Positions 31,951 through 61,908 of a stretch of 64,000 nt of DNA are shown here, in pieces. Position numbers and translations under genes: made by a program. The DNA comes from Diphasiastrum complanatum (taxonomy: Eukaryota > Streptophyta > Lycopodiopsida > Lycopodiales > Lycopodiaceae): NCBI GenBank assembly GCA_029204225.1, contig CM055096.1, forward strand, positions 36,020,611-36,084,610. The letters are read 5' to 3'. The notes below the pieces were generated by a model, which saw nothing but the letters and a program-made list of their open reading frames with translations, did no database searches and was not told the DNA's origin. Each line of letters begins with the position of its first letter. Position 1 is the stretch's first letter.

Positions 31951-34570
31951 TAAGCAAATGGTGCAATAGGTTCAATAATTGAAGATTTAGATGTTGTAAT
32001 GACCTTATTGTCTAGCTTGCCATTCTCTTATGAAAACTGGGTGATGATGATTTCTACACACTCTGATATAACTTTGTCCAGAGTCATTATGTTGCTGTAG
32101 CAGGAGACCTGAAGGAATGGAGCATTCTCATCCTCCATCAACGACTCTCAGACTTTGTTCTCCAAGAAGAACACAAAGAAGCAACAGAAGAAAAAACTTC
32201 TCAGACAATTCGACATCAATCAGAAGCAGTCACAGAAGCAAGGTCTGACTCAGAATCAACAACCCGCTCAATACAAAAGAAGATTATTCTACAACTACTA
32301 CAACTGGACAAACCACTAAATTTAGGACTACCAAATCTTAAAATTCAATAACAACAACAACAAGCAACCGGATCAACAAGCCAATGCAGCCAACAACACG
32401 AAGCAGAATATCGAAGACGACAACGAGCATTGAGCCTTCGTGGTGAATCATCACCATGTCGAACAATGGGAAGAATGATTCCTCAATTCTGGAATGACGT
32501 AGCACATGATGAGCCATCAAGAATGGTTTATCGACTATTTGGCCTAAAGCACCAAGAAGTTCGTTAACCTCAGAGACAACCGCTCCCATACAATCGAAGG
32601 TGAAGGTACTATCAGATTGAATTTTCAAAATGAGTTGTCGATTCTGATACCAAATGTACTGTATGTCCCGAACCTGACGACAAATCTATTGTCGATCAAT
32701 CAAATCACTAATTTAGGACATAAGTATGTAAAATTCTTGATAAATGTAAGAGAGTTCTTGCACTCAGAAAGAGGCAAAAATATCTCTATGGGCTCAATCA
32801 GTATTTTTCTGCGACTGATTGTGCTTTAAGTAGTTGATCATCTATTAACAAAGCATCAATTTGGCATTATAGACGTGTCCACCTTAATTATATATCGATT
32901 GCTAACATGTCTAAGCACTCTTCAGTTCTTGATTTAGACTATCAAATCGTCAACCCTCCCGTATGTCAGAGTTGTATGATAGGAAAACAAACAAGAAGGC
33001 CATTTAAGTCGAATAAAAAACACATATCTAAAGATTTGCTTGACATTGTACATACTGATATATGTGGCCCAATGTAGACACCATCACTGCTTGGTGCAAA
33101 ATTCTTTCTTACATTTGTTGATGACTATTCTATATTTTATGAACCCCACAGTTGAATGGACTGGTCGAAAGGAAGAACAAGACCTTAGTCCAGTTTGCCA
33201 AATGCATGATCACTCATGTTTCGTTGCCCAAATCGTTCTGGCAACATATTGTATGAACAACAGCCTACGTGCATAATCGATGTATTACTAAAGGCCTACC
33301 TGACAGCAAAACCCCTGATGAAATTTGGACAGGCTCCAAATCTTCATTGAAACATTTGGGAGTATTTGGATGCACTGCCTATGCTCATGCTCCAAAGGAC
33401 AGCAGAAAGAAATTAGATGAGCGTTCATTCAAAACTATTTTCAGTGTTGGATATTGTTCTTCTAACAGAATGTATTGACTATACAATATTGAAACATGTA
33501 AAGTTTTCACTAGCAAGGATGTGACTTTTATTGAAGGTCATTCTATTGATTTAAAGGACAAGGACCAAATTCAGTCTACAACTTCTGCCCCAACAACTGA
33601 TACATATGGAGATACCATTTCTATTCCTTCAAGCAATCACCTTGTATAGTCAGATTCAGAGGACGATAAAGAATCTACAATTCAGGAGCAGCCGACACAA
33701 CCTACACAAAGTCGAATTTCGCAGCCAAAAGCCTCAACCAGAAGATCAATGAGAATTTGAACTCAGCCTGTCCGATACACTGATGATTTTGCTCACTATT
33801 CTATTTAGGAGCCAACCACAACCAAAGAAATACTATCACAAGTAGATTCAGATCTTTGGAAAGAAGCTATGGACAAGGAATACAACTCATTGTTGAGGAA
33901 CGACACATGGATTGTTACCAAGCTGGCAGTAGACAGAAAGGTAATCGACTATAAATGGATTTTATATAAAGCAGATGCCAGTATCGACAAAAGAAAAGCT
34001 CGACTCGTGGCAAGGGGATCTTACAAATTCCCAATATCGACTACTTCGGAACCTTTAGCCCGGTAGTCCAACATATCTCCATTCGACTGCTACTATCTAC
34101 GTTGTTGCAGCTAATCTTGAGATATACCAGATGGATGTACAAACAACATCTCTCAATGGAGTTATCGAGGAGGACATTTATATGATCCAGCTAGAAGGCT
34201 ACATCCTCAATGGTTGAGAAGATCGGGTATGCAAACTCCACAAAGCTTTGTACGTCTGAAACAATCATCTAGAGCATGGTTTCATTGAATCAACACCTTT
34301 TTGATTGATCATGAATTCGAACCTAGCTCTGCAGACTATACTGTCTATTTCAAAGTTGTCAGCATTGTACGTGGATAATACGTTGCTTTTTAACAACAAT
34401 ATCGAGCTGACAAAAGGACACCAAGAGGATGCTAGCCCAAGATTTCGAGATGACAGACCTTGGAGAAGCACATTATTGTCTCGGGATTCAGATCCACAGA
34501 GACAAAAACAAAACATTCGGCGGCTTAACAATACCTTCATCACGTCTGGACAAAATTTCTAACAGAACCA
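31951..34570 (+). mobile_element. Decayed Ty1/copia gag-pol (second family)
   Basis: Plus-strand blocks: gag VVMTLLSSLPFSYENWVMMI, with several stops and frameshifts. The post-protease block LYVPNLTTNLLSINQI comes next (32,617-32,829). The integrase start HTDICGPM is out of frame, and a deletion joins FVDDYSI-type sequence to LNGLVERKNKTL. The region MHNRCITKGLPDSKTPDEIW and FGCTAYAHAPKDSRKKL comes next (33,269-33,478), then the start of reverse transcriptase WKEAMDKEYNSLLRNDTW (33,869-34,066). The YVDN-type block near 34,362 is much eroded. RNase H is not recognisable. Same family as the gag relics at 7.3 and 10.4 kb. Confidence 0.85.
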
Positions 34571-34579
34571 GATACTGTC

Positions 34580-35190
34580 CGAAAGCGACTGCTAACAGCA
34601 CGTAGTGCCGTAATGCTATTTGTAAAGTGACTAAGCATTCTTTTAATTAGTTAGCCATGTGTATATATCCAGCAACTTATCAGTTGCTCGGTTAGATGTT
34701 CAATAGATGCTCAAAAACTCGATCAGACCTCCAGAGCGTGATTATTTGTTCTTTTTCTATGTTATTACAGAGTATTGTTTCAGAAAGAACGCGACTATGT
34801 CTGTATCATAGACCTATATTTCTTCACGACTGAATAATCAATGTTCCATTAATCTAGGTTGTGCATGTTGTGCTGAATGCTCACTTATTTATCTGTTCCG
34901 TTCGTTTCTTGCTTGCAGACAAATTATTTGTAGATTAAATTGCTTCATATGACTGATAGTCTACATCGATCGTAATGCTATGAGTTCTGGACTAAAACAT
35001 TTCCGCAAAGCGCCAAATCTGTAAATTAATATAATTCGTGCATGGCTACGGAATCAATCGCGTAGATCCAGTGACTCCGAAGCTGTTAACAAGTTTGAAC
35101 TATCGAAGTCGGGCTGAATCCGCGATAGACGTAGTTGCATGCACTTGAGGGATACTCGACTCGGTCGCGACACATTTCTTCGACAGTTGG
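34580..35190 (+). repeat. 3' LTR of the decayed copia at 32-34.6 kb, boundaries approximate
   Basis: Non-coding sequence after the reverse transcriptase remnant. The last ~100 bp align with 10,200-10,315, next to a primer site there, so the right end is an LTR end. The start is taken near TGCTAACAGCACG but is uncertain. Confidence 0.5.
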
Positions 35191-36100
35191 TTGTGACCTT
35201 CCTTAGCCAATTTCATTCATTTTTCTTATTAGTGAGAGCTACGCGCGTTTAAGTAAAAATACTTTTGTAAAAACAACATAACATTTGATTTGCATATTAG
35301 AAATACACTTTTGGAGCAACGTATTTTCAATTGCTACTATTGCATGTCAATAATGGTTGTGCCCTCATCCAAATTGGTAGGTGCAAGCAACATCCATACT
35401 TCATCCACCATGGCTCCTCTTTGTGTTTGGTTATCTAAGTGAAGCCAACATCTAGTGGTGACTCATGCTTGGTGCATGCCACATCTTTAAGTACTTAAGT
35501 GAATATGTCACCTATTGTTAGTCATTCATGCGTTGTGAATGGCATACCTTTGCTAAGGACTTTGAAATCGTTAAAATATTGTCCTTTCACTTGTTTGCAA
35601 ATTGTTTTCACTTGTCCTTTAACTTGTTTGCAAATTGTAAGGCAAGGGACGATGCCCAACATAGGGATGTACTGCTAGGTAATGGCCGTTGGGAGGGCCA
35701 CTACTGCATAGAATTCAGGATTCAGGCAATGAATGGTGGAGGCCACAAGTTGTTTGAGAATCAGATTATAAATGTGGTAATGGCTCGCCGACTAATGCAT
35801 CTTGGTTTCCAGAGGACGTTCAAACTTGGGGCCAAAAAAACTTTAGATACCAAGCTAAGCAACCGAACCAACTGAACGAACCATGTTGGATTGGCCCCCG
35901 ACCAATGGAAGAATACTGCACTCAGTTGCTCATGGCAAAATTTATATTTTTTTTGGAGTAGTTATTGTTTTATTTGTTATAAAAAGGGCAAAAATTTGGG
36001 CCTTAGAGATGGGAAGATAATATAGGCCCAAAGAAAAGGCCTAGAAATCATGCCAATGAATAGGTTTCCATTGTCCACGTACCATGTTTCAAAATGTTAT
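35191..36100. other. Intergenic region upstream of NADK2-like gene
   Basis: Contains a short tandem repeat (35,580-35,638) with unit GTCCTTT.ACTTGTTTGCAAATTGT, repeated twice. A 115-codon ORF across it has no recognised domain. Nothing else is assignable. Confidence 0.4.
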
Positions 36101-37420
36101 CCCGTCTCTTCATGAATCCTGAACGGAGCCGCATCCCCGTCAGTCATTGTCAGCCATCAAGATGGCATTCCTTTCGCCCGTCAGTGCGGCAATTGCTTTG
36201 GTTCTGGTGGGAAGGTAGACCGTCGCCCGTCACGGCCGTCATGGTCTGACGCCGTTCCTTCGTCTTTTCCTTGGCTTTCTGTCCGTTCAATTTGCCCGCA
36301 AACTCATCCTCCCTCGGATATGGTTTTTCTGCGTTCTTCATAGTTTTCAATATGAGCTCGCGATTTCTGAAAAGCTTGCTGCTATGGTCGAAGGATCTTC
36401 ATGAATCCATGAAAAGAGGAAGAACAAGAAGAATTTTCTTCAGTTTTTGTGAATTATCTGCGCTATTGTGATTGAATCCATAGGCAGTTGTCTCTTCAGT
36501 TGACAATGATTTGCGCTTTTGGAGCGGTTAGCTCCGCTCGATTATCTGTTAAGGTTGCTGATGTTTTGAATTTCCAAAATTTGTTGCTGTGGACAAGGAT
36601 CTGCATGAATCCATAAGAAAGTACCTCTTCAGTTTTTGTCAATTATGTCGCTATTAAGCCGTTAGCTCCGGTCGATTTTGTGTTGTGGCGGTTGATGCTT
36701 TTGAAATCTTATGCCTCGTATTTTCGTCATCCCCTGGAAAAGAATTGATCAACTCTCCATTGTCGTTTTTCAGGCAGAGCATCAAACAATTCTTAGCTCG
36801 TGATTGGTGTTCCTGGTTGCAAGTAGCTACTTCAATTACTATATTCGCACCCATTCTTACGGTGATCAATGTAAGCAGTAAAATTTCGGCCACGAATGAA
36901 GCTGATTTTTATACTTCGCATGCCTCTCAGGTATGCTTTTTCGGTGCTTTCAATGCCTATCTAGATTACGAGAGTTTTGAAGGCAGTACGAGACATGGCA
37001 CTTATTTCATTATATCTTCTTCTCAAATATTTGTGTCAACGTTGCCATGCTGTGTGTTGTGTATAAATGTTGGATACTTCCGACAAAATTCACATTAATT
37101 TTGATTCTGTTATTGCATTTGCCGAGTAGAAGTAATGCATCTGTCTACATATTCTATCAACGTAGTGCCCTGGTGGCCATTTCAGATTGTTGTGAACGAT
37201 GCTAACTTGCTGGTGATTACATTTGTAACAAAAGGAATATTGTGTAGTGAAGTTGTATCAAAGCGTTAAGTCGTCGGTCTGTGTGAATTATGCAGGAGTT
37301 TGCTATTCGCAGATATATTTAAAGGTCTATAGTCTATACGGCCGACAATTGATGCGTTAAAAATATCACGATTGTCTTTATTAATTCGGATTTCAACTAT
37401 CCATCAAGCTTGTGTTCTAA
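36101..37420 (+). promoter_or_regulatory. Promoter and 5' leader of the NADK2-like gene
   Basis: A locally GC- and CpG-rich block (36,110-36,290, repeated CCGTC/CCCGTCA motifs) precedes the gene and is the best candidate core promoter region. 36,382-36,568 and 36,580-36,705 are diverged tandem copies, sharing AAGGATCT(T/G)CATGAATCCAT, CTTCAGTTTTTGT.AATTAT and GTTAGCTCCG.TCGATT. Acceptor-like TCGTTTTTCAG (ends 36,776), donor-like CTCAG|GTATGC (36,930) and acceptor-like GAATTATGCAG (ends 37,295) suggest a spliced 5' leader with an intron at about 36,931-37,295 (inference). In-frame TAA lies immediately before the chosen ATG. Confidence 0.45.
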
Positions 37421-57290
<19,870 letters not shown>

Positions 57291-58586
57291 ACTCTGTAAA
57301 CTTTTTTGGTAGCTCTGCTCCAACTAATCAGCAAAATGGAGGAGTTTGTATTGTACAAATTTATCTTGAAGTGGGTTTCACTAGTTTGCCTGCTACATTG
57401 CCTGTTATATAAGTTGTTGAGCTGGGTAAGAGTTTCTGATACATGGAGGTCAGCATCATAGCCAGTTATCAAGTATAGAAAGATTGCAAAGGCAGCCAAC
57501 ATTTAAGAATTTGTCCTAGAGGCAGAGCTGGGGAAAAAGAATTGATATGCAACAATAGTAATTAGGTAAACTGCTTGCTGAGTCTCTCTTGGACTCGTTG
57601 TATCATATTGTTGTTACTTCAGAAAGCTACCCTAGCATATCCTCTGAAATATGTAGAGAACGTCTATTGCCATGTCAGATTTAGTGGCACTTGGTTTTGT
57701 CTGAAAATGATGGCCAGCTCATGGCTTTTATTAGCGATTGAGATAGAATTAGTCTGTCTATAAGTGTAACATCTTCATTTATCACACGGCAGCCTTCAGT
57801 CATTCATATAATCCCATCAAATAAATTGTTCATTCGTATACATGACTTGGGATCTTTTTTTTTCGTGGAGAATTTCATGACTTACAATTCTTGTTTGGCT
57901 GGATCTGATGAGGTATATTAATACTTGGTGGGGTTCGCAGTTTATCAAGGTGGATGAATCAGATATGGCTTTGGTCTAAGCATTATCACATTTGAACTTA
58001 AAATTCAATTTTAACATGAAAGTTCAAATAACCTCGTTGCATGCTGGAAACTAGACGACATTCAAACCTGTAGATAGCTGTTTGGGTAAATTGATATTCA
58101 TGGCCAAAAGAAACATATTGGTAACAAAGTTAAGAATCCAAGAATCCACTAGGAAATATTTTCATCTTAAAAGATTTTTCCTTGCCTTTATGTACACGGA
58201 CAATGAAACCTCCTACCATGGCAAAATTCTGATTGAAATGCAAAATGAAGGGTGCAAATTTTGTAGCTAAAAGCAGTGTGCAATGAATGGGCTTTCAATT
58301 GTTATTTTTATTTTTATTATACTAGAAGTATATACATTTGCACATACTTAAAAGAAACTACGACCCAAAAGTGACCAGACTAATGCCTGCTCATCTATAA
58401 GTGGTGGGTGAGCTGGTTAGGACTTTTCTTTCCTCTGCTTCGGGTTGGGAGTTATACCACAGATGAAGCCATATAAGATAAGAAAATTGCCAGACTGATA
58501 CAAAATAGATTGCTAAGCATTTGAACTCTACTACTTCTTGACCTCTAAGAGTCATGCCTCAAGAACTTTCAAAAAACATTTGGATC
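57291..58586 (+). other. NADK2 3' flank; candidate poly(A) signal
   Basis: Non-coding. The first good AATAAA is at 57,820-57,825, about 530 bases after the stop, in an AT-rich context, so the 3' UTR probably ends near 57,840-57,860 (inference). No further gene to 58,586. Confidence 0.4.
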
Positions 58587-58808
58587 TTAAACATAGAAAT
58601 TGATAAACCCAACCCCTAGTAGTAACAAAAAATTGCACCCTACATGAAAAGGTGGCGGAGCATCTCTCTCTTCACTGGTGCCTGCCTCGTCTTGTTTATC
58701 AAACATGGTGTTGTCTGTTATTTCAATCACCATTCTTCTCATGTCGACTGCAGATGGAGCTGCAGCTACAGCTCTTCTTCTATCTAATACAGTCAGTTCT
58801 TCTGACAT
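58587..58808 (-). pseudogene. Unrecognised ORF, possible exon fragment
   Basis: The minus strand from ATG 58808 reads MSEELTVLDRRRAVAAAPSA then VDMRRMVIEITDNTMFDKQD and EAGTSEERDAPPPFHV before a hydrophobic, intron-like tail. Its composition (charged, Ala/Pro segments, no low-complexity repeat) looks more coding than its surroundings. GTAGG/GGT sites near 58,640 could be a donor. I know no family for it. It may be one exon of an otherwise absent gene. Confidence 0.25.
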
Positions 58809-58870
58809 AAGCACACTATGATGGTGACACAGATGAGAAATATGTGCGTGGAAGGTAGCGAACTTGCCGT

Positions 58871-59071
58871 GCTTCACAGACCTATGGAATGCCTTGAATG
58901 CAATGCTTCAAAATTTATTTATTTTCTTCAAAGAATTCAATATATCGCCGATATTTGTCAAGAAAATAGTAGCTTCACAGACCTATGGAATGCCTTGAAT
59001 GCAATGCTTCCAAAATTTATTTATTTTCCATTCAAAGCAATATGTAGCCCACATTTGTCAAGAAAATAGTA
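58871..59071. repeat. Two-copy tandem duplication, ~101 bp unit
   Basis: GCTTCACAGACCTATGGAAT...TTGTCAAGAAAATAGTA occurs at 58,871-58,971 and again at 58,972-59,071 with a few differences and small indels. Confidence 0.93.
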
Positions 59072-59282
59072 CCAAAAAGAACACGATTTGAATACTTGCA
59101 AAAATTGCCGAATGTTGTTTAGAGTATCATTGATATTTTGTATCTTTTAGTAGGCATATAAAAATTGCGTTGAAAAATTGACTTCTCATTTACTTTCTCC
59201 CTGTAATCAATGGCATTGTCTCGTCGATAGGTAAATGCTGCGAATGAAGCTTCAATAACCTGCATGGTGATATTCCTCATTC
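59072..59282. other. No gene recognised
   Basis: AT-rich spacer up to the repeat block. Confidence 0.4.
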
Positions 59283-59750
59283 CAAGCAAGTGGTCTGACT
59301 TACATCAGACTTAACCAACTGAAAGCTTCGTCACGAGCGCTGGAAGCCAACCTGGCGCCACGCCAAACTCGACAGTCATAAACAGGTAACTTCCACCCAA
59401 GCAAGCCATCCAACTCAGCCCGACAGGTTAGAGCCCATTTCCCAAGAGCTTAACCCATTCACGTTCATGCAAGGAACACTCAGAACCACAAGCCGCGATA
59501 GATATGGAGACAACCAGTTGCTGGACCAAATGGTCCCGACAGCATACCACTAGCGCCACGGACCGAATGGTCCCGACGGCATATTGCTGGCGTCCCGGGA
59601 TATGACCCTCAACTATGTGCCAAATTTAAAAGTTTGAAGCAACTGGCGCTTTTATCGAACACTGAAACCCAGAAGGTAATCAGAGTCAGTTTGAAGAAAA
59701 TCCCACTTTATTGATAAATCTGAGAAGGTTACATTTCAAGTGTGTGACTG
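59283..59750 (-). repeat. Partial copy of the ~770 bp dispersed repeat
   Basis: Matches 60,165-60,640 in the same orientation, an offset of about 882 bp, so it forms a tandem arrangement with the next copy. It is inverted relative to 320-1093. It begins with the internal repeat motif GTCTGACTTACATCAGACTT and ends at TTTCAAGTGTGTGAC. Confidence 0.85.
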
Positions 59751-59881
59751 TTGTAAAGCTGACTCGGGTGCACCCAGCGTGCCCTGTAAGACTCTAAGGG
59801 GTGACACTCTCTAAGGTCCCAGAGCAAGTTAGAACGTCAAGGACTGAGCCTCCGACCTGTGGTGAGCCAGTCAAGTAGTGT
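59751..59881. other. Spacer between tandem repeat copies
   Basis: About 130 bp with no match to the first copy flank at 1,094 onward. Not classified. Confidence 0.4.
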
Positions 59882-60652
59882 AGCGCAGGCATCCCAAAGG
59901 GAGTCGGGAACCACGACTTAGCTTCCCAGCCTTCAACTCTTGCCATCCAAACTCACTTGACATACAAGCAGCCAACTCGCCAACAAAGATCAGACTTAAC
60001 CAACTTGAAGTTCTGAAACCAACATTGAGATCCAACCTGGCACCATGCCAGATCGGGGGTCCCGATGTGGGTGACTTCCCTCCGCACCAGCCGCCCGACA
60101 TACATCAAACTTAACCAACTCGAAGCTTCGTTAGAAACGAGTAACATCCATTCCAAGCAAGCGGTCTGACTTACATCAGACTTAACCAACTGAAAGCTTC
60201 GTCACGAGCGCTGGAAGCCAACCTGGCGCCACACCAGACTGGACAGCCATAAACAGGTAACTTCCACCCAAGCAAGCCATCCAACTCAGCCGACAGGTTA
60301 GAGCCTGTTCCCCAAGAGCTTAACCCATTCACGTTCATGCAAGGAATACTCAGAACCACAAGCCGCAACAGATATGGAGACAACCAGTTCCTGGACCAAA
60401 TGGTCCCGACAGCACACCGCTGGTGCCACGGACCGAATGGTCCCAACAACATACCGCTGGCGTCCCGGGATACGACTCTCAACTATGTGCCCAATTAAAA
60501 AGTTTGAAGCGACCTTATAATTGGCGCTTTTACCGAACACTGAAACCCAGAAGGTAATTAGAGTTAGTTTGAGAAAAATCCCACTTTATTGATAAATTTG
60601 AGAAGGTTACATTTCAAGTGTGTGACCGACCCTAGTCTCCGGGGCGCTATCA
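59882..60652 (-). repeat. Full copy of the ~770 bp dispersed repeat
   Basis: Reverse complement of 320-1093 over its whole length. ORFs of 76-103 codons on the minus strand mirror those on the plus strand at 519-1122, but include shifted frames and no recognised domain. Confidence 0.85.
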
Positions 60653-61235
60653 CACACACCTCTCTCTTGTGACAAATTTTGAATGAAAGTTGATCAAAAC
60701 AGGGGCAAATTCAAGATGACCTAGCCATCTCACACAAAGAGACTAGCAAACTTTGGACCTAATAAGTTGACAAGTTTTTGTTGTGGAAAGGAAAGCTTGT
60801 TATAGACATTCTCTGGACCTGCAATGATGAGGAGACATAATGACTACGCTGACTTGTGTTACGTGTAAAGCAGCTGATCAACGAAGGAACTGCGAAAGTT
60901 GAGTCTTGCATGACAGACTTGGTACTTTGAATGAATACTAAGGGACAGTTCATGTTGAGATCGGACTAGTGCAAACTCTTGGTGCATTTGTCTGATTCAA
61001 AGAGAGCTACTTGAAGCCAAGCTAGATGTACACTTCTTGTTTTGACTGTGAGGCAACTGACCAGTGATGGAATTGTGAAAGTCAAGTTTTGCGCGACGGA
61101 CATGGTGCCTCAAACAAATGCGAAGAGATAGTTCATATGCGGATCAAACTGGTGCGACCCCTTGGCTCTGCACGAGGTCAATGGTTACATTTGAACTGAT
61201 TCAAAGACAGCTACTTCACGCTAAGTGAGAGGTGC
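60653..61235. repeat. Divergent tandem repeat, ~190 bp unit
   Basis: About 60,850-61,030 and 61,037-61,235 share the ordered blocks GGAA(C/T)TG(C/T)GAAAGT.(A/G)AGT, GACTTGGT/GACATGGT, AGTTCAT(G/A)T, and GATTCAAAGA(G/C)AGCTACTT. 60,653-60,850 may be a further eroded unit. Non-coding. Confidence 0.65.
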
Positions 61236-61890
61236 GTTGCGAAGTACTCAATCTTTGCCTACCTTAAAGAGCCAAAAAGAAAAAGTATAAAGATCAGGCT
61301 GGGAAAAGGAGAGAAATCAAGGTGCAAAAGCAAGAAAGCATGGAATGGAACATAAAGTGGGCAATCAAATGATAAATCCTTTGGCTCAGGGAGACCTGAT
61401 ACATGTGCCGAACTGATCAAATCTGGAGCTCAGGGAGCTCAACACAAAGTGCATCAAGGACAAATCAGGAGCTCAAAGGAGTTCCAAAGTCAAAAGTCAG
61501 AAGCGACAGGGGCGAACATTTCACAAAAAGGCCTCTGTCCCCAATTAATAAGGTTCTTGGATTTTACGTAAGCGATATAAAATCTACGCTTTTCCCAGAT
61601 TTTTTTGCATAGAAGGCCCAACTTGTTCGATAGATTCTGATGCTTTTGGTTCGTTGGTTTCATAGCACTTCAAAAAATTAATATCAATGTCATTGGCTTT
61701 GAAAACATTATAAGAGCATATGATGACTCATCAGACGTGAAACTTATTGTGGACGCATACATAGCTTTCTTTGTCATCGTAACTATTTGAATAGGAACAA
61801 ATCGCTTCAAATGTTTAGGTCTGTTTCTACTGGCTACATCTGACATTCATTGTCACAAATACTATCAACTGCAACTGTAGAAATCCGATA
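61236..61890. other. Non-coding, probable internal part of minus-strand gypsy element
   Basis: No gene. It lies on the internal side of the primer-site motif at 61,891 and is likely leader of the same decayed element. Confidence 0.35.
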
Positions 61891-61908
61891 TCCTCGACAA
61901 CGACGCCA
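61891..61908 (-). promoter_or_regulatory. tRNA-Asp-type primer binding site
   Basis: The minus strand reads TGGCGTCGTTGTCGAGGA, two mismatches from TGGCGCCGTTGTCGGGGA, the site of plant Athila/Tat-type gypsy elements. It implies an LTR to the right. Confidence 0.6.

Noticed and set aside
36685-37098. 137-codon ORF upstream of NADK2
   Set aside because: It does not begin with ATG, has no recognised domain, and contains splice-like signals consistent with a non-coding leader.
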